Notes: a model not told the origin generated them from the sequence alone. A stretch of DNA of 64,000 bases from Methanomassiliicoccales archaeon PtaU1.Bin124 (GCA_002067865.1 MVRC01000015.1:1-64000); one strand, 5' to 3'. Counted from the stretch's first letter, positions 1-9,005 are shown. Program-made: numbers and translations.

Positions 1-546
1 AAGGCCTTCGCCGCTCTGAAGGGCAAGCCAGCCGGATTCGTGTGGGACTACCTCTGGGGCAACTACTCTTGCCTCGGCGATCAGGAATACGATGAGTTCG
101 AAGGAACGGCCAAGTACGCTGGCAAGCTGAACAAGCTGGTCGCGGACAACGGCATGGCGAACTGCATCCACAACTGCGCTGACCTGCCCCACCTGGACAC
201 CCAGATCAAGGCCTTCAAGCCGGCCATCTATTCCATGGCATACTACCCGCTCATCCCGGGCAGCCCCTCCGCCAAGGAGACCATCGCCAAGGGATACGCC
301 GACAACTGCCTGATCGGTGGCCAGATCGACCCGCAGCTCTTCGTGCGCGGCTCCGTCGAGAAGATGGAGCAGACCACCATGAAGCTGATCGCGGAAGTGA
401 AGACGGCCATGTGCCAGAGAGGACTGCACAGCAAGTACTGCATCGCCTCCGGCTGCGAGGTCCCGCCGTCCGTCACGACCAAGCTGGACAACATCAAGGC
501 CTGTGTCGACACAGTCAAGAAGTACGGCCAGGTCCAGTGCCAGTAA
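1..546 (+). CDS. URO-D family corrinoid/CoM-type methyltransferase (5'-truncated)
   Basis: This is the C-terminal part of a uroporphyrinogen-decarboxylase-fold methyltransferase. The reading frame is open from base 1, so the start lies outside the window. The segment IASGCEVPP near the C-terminus and the upstream HNCADL motif match the zinc-ligand region of MtaA/MtbA-type methylcobamide:CoM methyltransferases. In that family a Cys/His-bound zinc activates a thiol that accepts a methyl group from a corrinoid protein. It ends with TAA at 544-546. The left neighbours are unseen, so the methyl donor (methylamine, methanol or other) cannot be decided. A close relative of a different methyltransferase subfamily is possible. 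Confidence 0.8.
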   Translation, partial: KAFAALKGKPAGFVWDYLWGNYSCLGDQEYDEFEGTAKYAGKLNKLVADNGMANCIHNCADLPHLDTQIKAFKPAIYSMAYYPLIPGSPSAKETIAKGYADNCLIGGQIDPQLFVRGSVEKMEQTTMKLIAEVKTAMCQRGLHSKYCIASGCEVPPSVTTKLDNIKACVDTVKKYGQVQCQ

Positions 547-631
547 ACATCTAAAAGCGTGGCCGAACGGGCCACCAACCTTCCTTTTTTTCATTTTTTC
601 TGAACCCAAAAAGATATTCTATCGCGTTCCG

Positions 632-1360
632 ATGCGACAGTGGGGGATAGAATTGGACTATGCAATGATGGCCAAGGAGCTGAAGGATATCTTGGGATTG
701 AAGAACGAGCCGGTGGCCGTGACCCTGATCAAGAAAGGGATGGAGATGCCCGAAGGCTATTCGGTCCCGGACAAGCCGCTCCGTCATTGCCAGGCGATGA
801 TGAGGGCCAAGCATGGTGAGATGCTTCTCGTCCCAGGGGATAGCCAGGCTTGCCCGGCCAGCGGTTCCGCCCTGGGCATCATCCCATTGCCGGAGAAGGT
901 GGGCTCAGGGGAGTTCCATCATAACATGGGCATGTATGAGAGCAAGGGGGCGGCCAAGCTGACCATCGACACCCGTCCAGCACTGGAACAGGGCAGCGTC
1001 ATCGCCACGGCCATGGCGCCTTTGGGCAAGGCCACCTTGAAGCCAGATGTCGTCGTGATAACCGCTCTTCCAGAACAGGTCTTCTGGATACTTCCAGCTG
1101 CGCAGACCTTCGCCAAGGGGGGGCGGATGGAGATCAGCATGGCATCGGTCCAGGCCTCATGCGTGGACACGACCATCATCCCGTACCAGACCGGCCAGGT
1201 GAACATATCGTTGGGGTGCTTTGGCTGCCGCAAGACCACGGACATCGCCCCGGAGGAAATGCTGGTGGGAATTCCCGAGGTCCGGCTGGCAGATACGGTC
1301 AGCGCACTGGTGCGGATGAAGGAAGGCCCTATCGCAAAATCCCGGGTAAAGGCGGTCTAG
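632..1360 (+). CDS. DUF169 family protein
   Basis: A protein of about 242 residues of the DUF169 family, whose biochemical function is not established. The N-terminal part (LDYAMMAKELKDILGLK, then PVAVTLI) aligns with the usual family start, and Cys residues occur in RHCQ, QACPA, ASCVD and LGCFGCRK. DUF169 proteins often occur beside corrinoid and other methyltransferase genes in methanogens and acetogens, which fits the neighbour on the left. ATG 632 is chosen because family alignment begins upstream of the alternative ATG codons at 665 and 668. A T-rich stretch then an AAGATATT element at 611-618 probably marks terminator and promoter. Confidence 0.75.
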   Translation: MRQWGIELDYAMMAKELKDILGLKNEPVAVTLIKKGMEMPEGYSVPDKPLRHCQAMMRAKHGEMLLVPGDSQACPASGSALGIIPLPEKVGSGEFHHNMGMYESKGAAKLTIDTRPALEQGSVIATAMAPLGKATLKPDVVVITALPEQVFWILPAAQTFAKGGRMEISMASVQASCVDTTIIPYQTGQVNISLGCFGCRKTTDIAPEEMLVGIPEVRLADTVSALVRMKEGPIAKSRVKAV

Positions 1361-1383
1361 GTAAGATTTGGACCTGTCAAATT

Positions 1384-1396
1384 GCGTTTATAAACC
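1384..1396 (+). promoter_or_regulatory. TATA-type promoter for the TDT transporter
   Basis: The sequence TTTATAAACC lies 55-65 bases upstream of the proposed start at 1450. This predicts a transcript start near 1412-1415 and a short leader containing the GAGGT ribosome site at about 1438-1442. Confidence 0.5.
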
Positions 1397-1449
1397 TTTT
1401 CCAAATCCTACATTTATCCGGCCGAGCCATCCGAATCCGAGGTTTTGTT

Positions 1450-2397
1450 TTGCCAGAGGAAGTGAAGGAGAGCAGCGTAAAGAGAATGGCATGTAAAGCT
1501 CCCATACCCTTGGCCGGTCTGATGCTCGGCCTGGCCTCCGCAGGCAACATGGTCCCCGAGGTAAGACCTCTCTTCGGGCTCTTGTCCGCCATGGTCCTGG
1601 CGGTCCTTCTCTTGAAGCTCACGCTGGATTCGAAGACCTGCAGGGAGGAGTTCAAGAACCCGGCGGTGGTGGGCATCCTATGCACCATCCCGATGGGCGT
1701 GTCCATCCTCACGACCTATACCAAACCGGTCCTTCCTAACATCTCGTTCGCCATCTGGATCGCCATGCTGGTTATCCATTTTGGCATCATGGTGTACTTC
1801 ACCAAGGCCTTCATGTTCAAGCTGGACATCAAGAAGGTGCTCCCTTCCTATTTCATCGTCTATGTGGGTATAACGGTCGGCAGCGTGGTCGCTCCGACCT
1901 ACGGCGCGTACGAGATCGGCCAGGCTCTCTTCTGGTTCGGGTTCATCTCCTATCTGGTGCTGCTGCCGCTGATCTTCTACAGGGCCGCCGTCCTGAGGTC
2001 GGTCCCGGAGCCTCTGGTCCCCACGATCGCCATATTCGCCGCGCCGGCCAGCCTCTGCCTGGCGGGATATCTTAAATCGTTCGAATCGGAGACCATGTGG
2101 GTCGTGGCCGTGCTCTTCGTCCTGTCCATCGTTTCCTATGTCGCGGTCATCCTGTACATGCCGAAAATGCTGAGATTGAAGTTCTATCCCAGCTGCTCGG
2201 CCTTCACCTTCCCTCTGGTCATCAGCGCCATCGCCACCAACGCCACATATTCCTGGCTTCAGACCCAGGGCATTGACATTCCCGTCATCCAGTACCTGGC
2301 CTATCTAGAGATCATACTGGCCTTGCTGCTGATAACGTTCGTGCTGGTGAGGTACATGGGCCACTTCTTCGTCAAGAAGGACCCCAGGCCAGCATAA
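1450..2397 (+). CDS. TDT-family (TehA/Mae1-like) transporter
   Basis: A polytopic membrane protein of about 315 residues with roughly ten hydrophobic segments. The N-terminal PIPLAGLMLGLASAGN is typical of the tellurite-resistance/dicarboxylate transporter (TDT) family, members of which move C4-dicarboxylates, sulfite or similar anions. The substrate cannot be read from sequence. I chose TTG at 1450 because GAGGT sits 7 bases upstream. ATG at 1486 is the alternative and would leave the membrane part intact. The gene stands alone with its own TATA box. Confidence 0.75.
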   Translation: MPEEVKESSVKRMACKAPIPLAGLMLGLASAGNMVPEVRPLFGLLSAMVLAVLLLKLTLDSKTCREEFKNPAVVGILCTIPMGVSILTTYTKPVLPNISFAIWIAMLVIHFGIMVYFTKAFMFKLDIKKVLPSYFIVYVGITVGSVVAPTYGAYEIGQALFWFGFISYLVLLPLIFYRAAVLRSVPEPLVPTIAIFAAPASLCLAGYLKSFESETMWVVAVLFVLSIVSYVAVILYMPKMLRLKFYPSCSAFTFPLVISAIATNATYSWLQTQGIDIPVIQYLAYLEIILALLLITFVLVRYMGHFFVKKDPRPA

Positions 2398-2456
2398 TGT
2401 ATCGAACATGCGGAAATATTCCAAAACATCTTAAACGAACCAAGGGTTGAACGTAC

Positions 2457-2819
2457 ATGAGCGAATCTCCCACGAACTCGAGCGACACCTTCTTCCTGGA
2501 CCAGGGAAAGGTCATTTTGCATGTTGATTCAGGGGTATGCCGGTTCGATGCTCATATCGAGTGCTGGCTGAACGAGGATGGAACGCTGGGCAGCGCCATC
2601 AAGAGCAACTGCCCCCATGTCAAGGAGTTCGCCGAGGCGCTCGGTTCATGTGACATGATGGCCGCCATGAAGATGCCCTTCTCCGAGAACCAGGTCTATA
2701 TGGTGGGCGGCAGGACGCTCAGGCATTCCACCTGCCCGGTGCCCATGGCCGTGCTGAAGGGGTTCGAGGCCGCCTCTGGCCTGGCGTTGAAGCGCACAGT
2801 GACAGTCACGTTCAAATGA
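2457..2819 (+). CDS. Small Cys-containing protein, DUF6951-like
   Basis: A 120-residue soluble protein. The first half has VILHVDSGVCRFDAHIE, followed by KSNCPHV and a region with GSCDM, then HSTCPVP near the end. This spacing of single Cys residues resembles the DUF6951 family found in methanogens and anaerobes, for which no function is established. The ATG has no strong ribosome site. An AAATATT element at about 2413 could serve as the promoter. The assignment to DUF6951 is from memory and moderate. Confidence 0.6.
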   Translation: MSESPTNSSDTFFLDQGKVILHVDSGVCRFDAHIECWLNEDGTLGSAIKSNCPHVKEFAEALGSCDMMAAMKMPFSENQVYMVGGRTLRHSTCPVPMAVLKGFEAASGLALKRTVTVTFK

Positions 2820-2896
2820 TACTTCTGGGGGCCAGCGTCCAGCACGTAACATATTTAATAATCTCGCGTACATCCCGATTGGCTGAGTGATTTCCG

Positions 2897-3568
2897 ATGA
2901 AGATAGCGCAGATCGCTGGATTCCTGGGCAGCGGCAAGACCACCTTCCTGATCGAGGTGGCCAAGGAGCTCGTCAACCGGGGCCACCGCATAGCCATCGT
3001 GGTCAATGATGTGGGCGACATCAACGTCGATGCGAAGTTCATCGAGTCCTACGGGCTGAAGGCCAAGGAGATCTCTGGCGGGTGCATATGCTGCCAGATC
3101 GCTGGAAGCTTCGCCACCACCGTCGCCACGCTTTACAACACGTTCAAGCCGGACATAATCATCGTCGAGCCATCTGGCGTGGCCATCCCCTGGGGCCTGA
3201 AGAGGGCGGCCGAGTATTCGGAGGAGGAGATGGACGCCAAGATCGAGCACGCCCCGGTAGTCACGCTGGTGGATGCGATCCGCATCGAGGAGCTGCTGAA
3301 CTCCGTAAGGAGGCTGGTGGAGACCCAGATCCGCGAGGCGGACGTGGTGTTCATCAACAAGATCGACGCCGCCGCGCCGGACAAGATAAAGTACGCCGAG
3401 GAGTTCGTCCGCCAGGTGAACCCCAACGCCAAGATCATGCATGGCTCAGGGCGTAACAACCAGGGCGTGAAGGAGATCGCCACGCTCATAGAGAAGGACC
3501 TATCGCCCCGCTACGACGAGGCGGTGGAGAAGGAACTGCTGCGCAAGCAGTATGTGGAGAGGCAGTGA
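2897..3568 (+). CDS. CobW/HypB/UreG-family (COG0523-like) GTPase
   Basis: A P-loop GTPase of 223 residues. The Walker A motif is GFLGSGKTT at residues 8-16, GGCICCQ carries the CxCC metal-binding signature of COG0523 proteins at about 61-67, VEPSGVA is the switch region and NKID the guanine-specificity motif. COG0523 proteins are metallochaperone GTPases for zinc, cobalt or nickel insertion. It lies just upstream of two small genes, 2 and 5 bases apart respectively, one a zinc-ribbon protein, so the three form an operon. Supplying metal to methyltransferases such as the one at the left edge is a reasonable inference, not shown. Confidence 0.85.
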   Translation: MKIAQIAGFLGSGKTTFLIEVAKELVNRGHRIAIVVNDVGDINVDAKFIESYGLKAKEISGGCICCQIAGSFATTVATLYNTFKPDIIIVEPSGVAIPWGLKRAAEYSEEEMDAKIEHAPVVTLVDAIRIEELLNSVRRLVETQIREADVVFINKIDAAAPDKIKYAEEFVRQVNPNAKIMHGSGRNNQGVKEIATLIEKDLSPRYDEAVEKELLRKQYVERQ

Positions 3569-3570
3569 AC

Positions 3571-4038
3571 ATGAAGGAGATGGACGAGGAGCTCCACATC
3601 GAGATGCACCGCCTGGTGGACGAGCTGGGCAAGTTCAGCATCCACATGACGATCAGACCGGACAAGGTCATGAGCAGGGAGCGGTGCGAGCAGTTCTCGG
3701 TCGAACTGCTGAAGGAGATCACCAAGGAGTGCATGCACGACGGGGCCGACCTGGTCGGTCATGTGAAGTCGTTCCTGCTGTCCGAGCACGGCACGTCCGT
3801 CGGGGTCTCGCTGGTGCATCTGGACATCCCCGTCAACGTGAACAATTCCATCGATTCCAGAGGCTTGAAGGTGGGCGATCTGACCGTCCATGTCATCGTG
3901 CACGGCATATGGGACCCGGACGTGAAGCACGCCTCCATGGAGACCATCGAGCGTCTCCTGCCAGAGTATGGCATCAAATACGACATCATCCAAGACTATT
4001 ATGAGACCGAGAAGGGCATAGCCCACCATCAGAAGTGA
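3571..4038 (+). CDS. Unknown protein in the CobW-GTPase operon
   Basis: A protein of 155 residues that I do not recognise. It is acidic at the N-terminus (KEMDEELHIEMHRLVDELGK), looks mixed alpha/beta, and is rich in His in the second half (LTVHVIVHGIWDPDVKHA and a C-terminal AHHQK). It begins 2 bases after the GTPase stop codon, with GAGAGG upstream of the ATG, so it is co-translated. A role in metal handling is suggested only by its neighbours and His content. Confidence 0.7.
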   Translation: MKEMDEELHIEMHRLVDELGKFSIHMTIRPDKVMSRERCEQFSVELLKEITKECMHDGADLVGHVKSFLLSEHGTSVGVSLVHLDIPVNVNNSIDSRGLKVGDLTVHVIVHGIWDPDVKHASMETIERLLPEYGIKYDIIQDYYETEKGIAHHQK

Positions 4039-4043
4039 GGGAA

Positions 4044-4370
4044 ATGACCGATCACCGACTGGACGGATATTACAACGCGATGAAGCACAGCGGGTTCTCA
4101 AGGAACACCGTGGATTCTGTCAGGAAGCAGCATTGCCCCAACTGTCACTTCGAGTTCGCCCTGGTCTATGGGCGGACCACTGCCTGCAGGGGATGCGCAG
4201 AGGTGGTGAAGAACTGCCCCAAGGTGCGTTGCCCCAAGTGCGACTTCGAATGGTACATCAAGGACATCGAGCACATCACCGACAAGTACCGGGGCAGGGC
4301 GGTGGAGACCCACGTCTCGGACATCATCCAGAAGTACTATGAGGACAACGGCTGGAAGAAGAACCGCTGA
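4044..4370 (+). CDS. Zinc-ribbon protein
   Basis: A 108-residue protein with two Cys clusters: CPNCHFEF at the N-terminal side, then CRGC, and CPKVRCPKC further on, which look like one or two zinc ribbons. The C-terminal third is charged and helical. The start at ATG 4044 has GAGGG close upstream. A GTG at 4035 overlapping the previous stop is possible and would add three residues. It is the last gene of the GTPase operon and may be the metal acceptor or a nucleic-acid-binding partner. Confidence 0.7.
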   Translation: MTDHRLDGYYNAMKHSGFSRNTVDSVRKQHCPNCHFEFALVYGRTTACRGCAEVVKNCPKVRCPKCDFEWYIKDIEHITDKYRGRAVETHVSDIIQKYYEDNGWKKNR

Positions 4371-4433
4371 TACTTCTGCCATAGTTCGATATCAATAAAA
4401 ACCCTGGGCCGCTATTAAGAATAGGGCGATCCA

Positions 4434-5588
4434 TTGAACGATGTCAAGATTCCCATCCGCAAGTTCGTTGCGCCCGAGATCGTTTTCGGTGAGGGCGCCA
4501 GGATGCTGGCCGGACAGTACGCCGCCGACCTAGGAGGCAGCAGGGTCCTCCTGGTGAGCGACGCGAACGTCAGGAAGGCAGGATGGGCCGAGGACATCGT
4601 CAAGGGGTTCGAGAAAGCGGGGCTGGAGCATGTGCTGTTCGACGGCATCTCTCCCAACCCCCGAACTGCCCAGGTGCGCAAAGGTACAGAGCTATATCTG
4701 AAGGAGCACTGCGACCTCATAGTGGCCGTCGGAGGGGGAAGCCCCATCGATTGCGCCAAGGCCATCGGCGCCTCGGCCACGAACGGGATGGGGTGCCTTG
4801 AGTTCGAAGGGGTGGACGCGATCCCGCTGCCCGGTCCGCCACTCATCTGCGTTCCCACCACTTCCGGCTCATCGGCCGATGTGTCCCAGTTCTCGATAAT
4901 TACGGATGAGAAAGGAAAGCGGAAGTTCGCCATAATCAGCAAGGTCATGGTGCCGGACATGTCTCTGCTGGACCCGGTCGTTACCACCACCATGGGCGCC
5001 AAGCTCACGGCCGATACCGGAATGGACGCGCTGGTCCACGGTATCGAGGCATATGTCTCTACCGCGGCCTCGTCCATAACGGACCTTCATGCCCGAGAGG
5101 CCATATCCATGGTCACGGAATGGCTGCCCAGGGCGGTCGATATGCCCCAGGACATCGGGGTGCGGGGTAAGATGATGCTGGCCAGCATGTACGCCGGTCT
5201 TGCCTTCTCCAATGCCAGCCTGGGTCTGGTGCACGCCATGGCCCACAGCCTGGGCGGCCTGCTCGATGCGGTGCACGGGGAATGCAACGCACTGCTGCTG
5301 GAACACGTGGTGAGGTACAACTATCCCTCGGCGAGGCAAAAGTACGACGAGGTGCTTGGAACGATGAGCTCGGTCCAAGGCGTCCGTTCCGAGGAAATGG
5401 AACTGCCATTGTTGATAAAGGGGTTCGGCAGGAAGCTGGGGATCGATGAGACCCTGTCCGACCTGGGCGTGAAGCGGAGCGACATTCCGGCCCTGGCCAA
5501 GAACGCAGCGGCCGATCCCTGCCTGGCCACGAACCCGCGCAAGGCTAGCGTGGCCGAGATCGAGAGGGTGTTCGAAAGTGCCTTATGA
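4434..5588 (+). CDS. Iron-containing (group III) alcohol dehydrogenase
   Basis: A 384-residue Fe-ADH family oxidoreductase. It has the NAD(P)-binding GGGSPIDCAKAIG motif at about residues 100-112, PTTSGSSADVS, and the iron ligands in the TGMDALVHGIEAY and LVHAMAHSLGG segments. It should interconvert an alcohol and aldehyde or ketone with NAD(P)H. The start is TTG at 4434, preceded by AGGGCGAT, and no ATG lies in frame nearby. The last 11 bases overlap the following histidine kinase gene, so the two are co-expressed. The substrate is unknown. Confidence 0.88.
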   Translation: MNDVKIPIRKFVAPEIVFGEGARMLAGQYAADLGGSRVLLVSDANVRKAGWAEDIVKGFEKAGLEHVLFDGISPNPRTAQVRKGTELYLKEHCDLIVAVGGGSPIDCAKAIGASATNGMGCLEFEGVDAIPLPGPPLICVPTTSGSSADVSQFSIITDEKGKRKFAIISKVMVPDMSLLDPVVTTTMGAKLTADTGMDALVHGIEAYVSTAASSITDLHAREAISMVTEWLPRAVDMPQDIGVRGKMMLASMYAGLAFSNASLGLVHAMAHSLGGLLDAVHGECNALLLEHVVRYNYPSARQKYDEVLGTMSSVQGVRSEEMELPLLIKGFGRKLGIDETLSDLGVKRSDIPALAKNAAADPCLATNPRKASVAEIERVFESAL

Positions 5589-6723
5589 GGAAGACCCCAG
5601 CGAGGAGATGAGGGACCGGATCATCGGCATCTCTGAGAAGTCCCACCGCAAGAGCTACTATCCCCAGCTGAAGCAGCGCATCACCGACCTGGAGGAGGCC
5701 CTGGATGCGCTGAGCGAGAGCGAGGAGAGATATCGATCCCTGGTGGAGAACGTCAACATCGGCATCTTCCGCTCCAGGTATCGCGATGGGGGCATTCTCG
5801 ATGAGGTGAACACGGCCTTCCTGCGCATCTTCGGTTACGGTTCGAAGGACGACATCAAGAACGTCCTGGCCAAGGACCTTTACGAGGAACCGGCGGACCG
5901 GCAGCGCCTGATAGACATGGCCGAATCCCAGGGGAAGGTGGAGGGCCAGACGGTAATCATGAAGAGGACCGATGGCAGGACCATCATCGGCTCGCTCAGC
6001 CTCACGCTCATCAGGGACGAGAACGGACAGCCGGCCTTCATGGAGGGGGTCATCGAGGACATCACGGACAAGGTGATGCAGCAGGAGGCGCTGCACCAGG
6101 CCAACCGGAAGCTGAACCTGCTCAGCTCCATCACCAGGCACGACATCATCAACCAGATCATCGCCCTGAAGGGATTCCTGTCGCTCATGGAGAGGGAGGG
6201 GCCGGGGGAGCGGTTCGATGACCTGCACATGAAGGTCTCCCGGACGGTGGAGAACATCGAGAGGCAGATCTCCTTCACCAAGGACTACCAGGAGATCGGG
6301 GTCAAGTCCCCGCAGTGGATCCAGGTGAACGAGGCGGTGTTCAACTCGTTGATGACCGTCGACAAGGCCACGATCAACATCCACATCGACGTCGGCCATT
6401 ACCAGATCTTCGCCGACCCCATGGTGACCAGGGTCTTCTACAACCTCTGCCACAACGCCATCATCCACAGCAAGGCCAAGAACCTGTACATCGGCACGGA
6501 GATCTCCGGCACCGATCTCGTCATCTATTTCCAGGACGACGGGGTGGGCATCCACCGCAAGGAGCTGCTGTTCCAGCGGGGCAATTCCCGCTCCGGATAT
6601 GGGCTGTTCCTTTCCAAGGAGGTGCTGGCCATCACGAACATCGATATCAGGGAGACCGGCAAGCCCGGCGAGGGCGCCAGGTTCGAGGTCGTCGTCCCGC
6701 ACCACCAGTTCCGTACATATTAA
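5578..6723 (+). CDS. PAS-domain sensor histidine kinase
   Basis: A soluble kinase of 381 residues with no membrane segment. It starts with a coiled coil (about 20-50), then a PAS domain (about 48-170), an H-box SSITRHDIIN with His188, an N-box NLCHNAIIHS, a G1 box DDGVGI and a G2 box GYGLFLSKEV. The RHDxxN form of the H-box is common in archaeal kinases. GTG 5578 overlaps the end of the alcohol dehydrogenase gene, which suggests that it senses something tied to that enzyme. No response regulator is encoded nearby. Confidence 0.85.
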   Translation: MPYEEDPSEEMRDRIIGISEKSHRKSYYPQLKQRITDLEEALDALSESEERYRSLVENVNIGIFRSRYRDGGILDEVNTAFLRIFGYGSKDDIKNVLAKDLYEEPADRQRLIDMAESQGKVEGQTVIMKRTDGRTIIGSLSLTLIRDENGQPAFMEGVIEDITDKVMQQEALHQANRKLNLLSSITRHDIINQIIALKGFLSLMEREGPGERFDDLHMKVSRTVENIERQISFTKDYQEIGVKSPQWIQVNEAVFNSLMTVDKATINIHIDVGHYQIFADPMVTRVFYNLCHNAIIHSKAKNLYIGTEISGTDLVIYFQDDGVGIHRKELLFQRGNSRSGYGLFLSKEVLAITNIDIRETGKPGEGARFEVVVPHHQFRTY

Positions 6724-6727
6724 AAGA

Positions 6728-7849
6728 TCAGTTGCTGGCGTTGATGGGCTGGCCCTGCACGGTCTTGCGGAATCCGACGGAGCGCAACGCGATATCGGAC
6801 ATGCGCTCGGCGGTGACCCTGCGCACGTCCGGCAGTTCCTTTCCGAAGACCTTCTTGGCCTCGCGTACGATGTACTCGTGCACCAGGCCGCTGCGTTCCA
6901 ACGAGGCGAACTTCCAGTCGTCCACCATATCGAGGACGGCATCCTTCCCGGCCTTGTAGAACGCCTCGGCCAGCATGGAGGTGACCACAGCATTGTTTGC
7001 CATGACCGCCACATCGGCCTCCCTGACCGCGTAGGAATTGCCGTTGAACGAGATCGTCAGGCCGCCACCCTTGCGCACGATGTTCATGGCCTTGGCGTCG
7101 GTCAGCCCCTCACCGATGTAGATGCAATCCTCCAGCGCCACGCCGACCTTCTTGCACACCTCGACCACGGTGGACGCCTTCTCCGCGTCGCCGATGGGCA
7201 CGGTCTCCATGACCAGATGATAGCTGGCCAGGTCGGTGATGTCGTTCCAGAAGATCTGGTCCAGGCGCTGCATGGCCTTGCGGTCCTCCAGGCGGAAGTC
7301 CTTCAGGGTGCGGGTGTTGATGGGCACCTCGATGACCGGCAGGGCAGTGATCTCCGCGGCCATGTCCCTTAGGGTCTGTGCCTCCCACTCGTCGATCTTC
7401 ACCCCGTCCAGGCTGCACTTGGTACAGATGCAGTTGTCCAGCGGGAAGCCGATGTGATCGCATACGGCGGTGAGGTAGTGCTCGTAGGAGGAGGACACCA
7501 TGAATGGCGTCATGATCTCCTGCACGAAGCGCATGGTCTTGGCCGCCCCGGGGATCATCATGCAGGTGCGCCGGGAGTGCTCCACCAGCGCCTGGTCCGT
7601 GACCCCGAAGGCCTTGAGGAAGGGCAGTATGAGCTTGGAGGCGTCCCCCGCCTTGAACCCCTCCTTGCGGATGACATTGGTCAGGGCGTCATCGTACCGG
7701 CTGATGACCTGGTAGAAGCGGTCCCCGTTGGGTATGAACGCCGCGCAGATCTCCCTGACGGTATCGTTCTTGGTGACAGGGCCCTCGCACTGGCTGATGA
7801 TGACCTTGCCATCGTACGGCATCATCTCGTCCAGCGCATCGAACTCCAT
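6728..7849 (-). CDS. HAD-like protein related to EhaR
   Basis: A protein of 373 residues resembling the HAD-like family called energy-converting hydrogenase A subunit R in methanogens. The N-terminal motif is SQCEGPVTKND followed by IPNGDRFYQVISRYDD, and near residue 270 is IYIGEGLTDAKAM, a HAD motif IV. In HAD phosphatases motif I carries the Asp nucleophile; here that position is Gln (SQCEGP), so phosphatase activity is doubtful. ATG 7849 is chosen because AGGGG lies 7 bases upstream. No hydrogenase genes are adjacent. The family name is from memory. Confidence 0.6.
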   Translation of the reverse strand: MEFDALDEMMPYDGKVIISQCEGPVTKNDTVREICAAFIPNGDRFYQVISRYDDALTNVIRKEGFKAGDASKLILPFLKAFGVTDQALVEHSRRTCMMIPGAAKTMRFVQEIMTPFMVSSSYEHYLTAVCDHIGFPLDNCICTKCSLDGVKIDEWEAQTLRDMAAEITALPVIEVPINTRTLKDFRLEDRKAMQRLDQIFWNDITDLASYHLVMETVPIGDAEKASTVVEVCKKVGVALEDCIYIGEGLTDAKAMNIVRKGGGLTISFNGNSYAVREADVAVMANNAVVTSMLAEAFYKAGKDAVLDMVDDWKFASLERSGLVHEYIVREAKKVFGKELPDVRRVTAERMSDIALRSVGFRKTVQGQPINASN

Positions 7850-7868
7850 ATTGCGGCCCCTCTGCCAT

Positions 7869-7898
7869 GCACCTGGCGACAATACTGTCGCTGGGTGC
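7869..7898 (-). repeat. Inverted repeat in the leader of the HAD-like gene
   Basis: GCACC and GGTGC flank GCGACA-ATAC-TGTCGC with 2-base mismatched spacers, giving a 30-base hairpin or operator with 5+6 bp arms. A TATA-like GTTTTATC on the minus strand at about 7928-7936 places the repeat just after the predicted transcript start. Whether it acts on DNA or as RNA is unknown. Confidence 0.55.
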
Positions 7899-7949
7899 CA
7901 TCGGTCCGGCTAGTGGTGATTGGCATTGATAAAACTTCTCTTGCAGCTA

Positions 7950-8924
7950 TCAGGCCTTCTCGCCCCTTCTGCGGGAGAACTCGGCCAACGACCCCCGGTC
8001 CGGATATCTCTCCCTACCCGGGGCCTCCACGCTTCTCGCAGCCGCTTCCGAGGCGAACCTGGCGCTGGTCTTCAGCCCCCACCTCTTCAGCAGCCCTGTG
8101 ATGAACGCCCCGGCAAAAACGTCCCCTGCCCCGGTCGTATCGACGACGTTCGCCGATACGGCTGGTATGGGGTGCCTCTCTCCGTCGGCGAAGATGACCG
8201 AACCTTCCGCACCCTTCTTCAGCACCACGATGTCCGGCCCCAGCTCGATGATGCGGAACGCCCCCTCCTCCCCGCCCATGCCAGTGAGCTTGGCCAGCTC
8301 CCTCTCTCCCACGAACAGCACATCGGTGCGGCGCACCAGCGGCAATATCTGTTCCAGCCCCCTCGAGACGTACTTCATGCCCGGGTCGAAGGACATCATG
8401 ACCTCATCGACCAATGCCTCGGTCAAAGCTATCTGGGCCTTCAGCGCCGCGTCCCCGGAGAATGATGACATGTGCACAGCGTGGTAGGTGTTCGCCAGTT
8501 CGATCTCGGCCGGCCCGATGGTGAGCATGTCGTTGGCGTTCGGCCGCACCACCAAGGAACGGTCGTTGCCGGCCAGGAGGGAGAGGCAGACGCCGCTCCG
8601 CCCCTTCATGGCCACCCCTTTCAGGTCGGTGCCTGCCATCTCCTTCAGCAGGAACTCCCCCTCCTCGTCCGCCCCGACCGTGCCGATGAACCCGGTGCGC
8701 ATCCCCATCCGGGCCATGGCGGTGATGGCGTTGGCGGCGGAACCGCCCCCGCTACGTCCCAGCAACCTTCCGCGCGCCAGCACATCATCCATCAAGGCGG
8801 TGAAACGCTCATCGTCCGCCGCGATCTCCCCGCCGGGGCGCAACCTCATTCCCCCTAAGTTCAGGTCGTCCACCTGGTAGATCAGGTCGAGGTTCAACGC
8901 GCCCACGCCCAAAGCGTCCCTCAT
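7950..8924 (-). CDS. PfkB-family carbohydrate/nucleoside kinase
   Basis: A kinase of 324 residues of the ribokinase/PfkB family. It has GRSGGGSAANAITAMARMG at the N-terminal signature and DTTGAGDVFAGAF, with the catalytic Asp, at the C-terminal signature. The substrate could be a sugar, nucleoside or sugar phosphate and is not evident. The start is ATG 8924 with AAGGAGA about 12 bases upstream. It is divergent from the GNAT gene, the two sharing an 81-base promoter region. Confidence 0.85.
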   Translation of the reverse strand: MRDALGVGALNLDLIYQVDDLNLGGMRLRPGGEIAADDERFTALMDDVLARGRLLGRSGGGSAANAITAMARMGMRTGFIGTVGADEEGEFLLKEMAGTDLKGVAMKGRSGVCLSLLAGNDRSLVVRPNANDMLTIGPAEIELANTYHAVHMSSFSGDAALKAQIALTEALVDEVMMSFDPGMKYVSRGLEQILPLVRRTDVLFVGERELAKLTGMGGEEGAFRIIELGPDIVVLKKGAEGSVIFADGERHPIPAVSANVVDTTGAGDVFAGAFITGLLKRWGLKTSARFASEAAARSVEAPGRERYPDRGSLAEFSRRRGEKA

Positions 8925-9005
8925 GGCCAAGCGAAGAGTCTCCTTCCGATAAAGGGTTGACGGCGGGTCCAAATATCCCCCGGCAGATACGGGGAGGGGA
9001 ACTGA

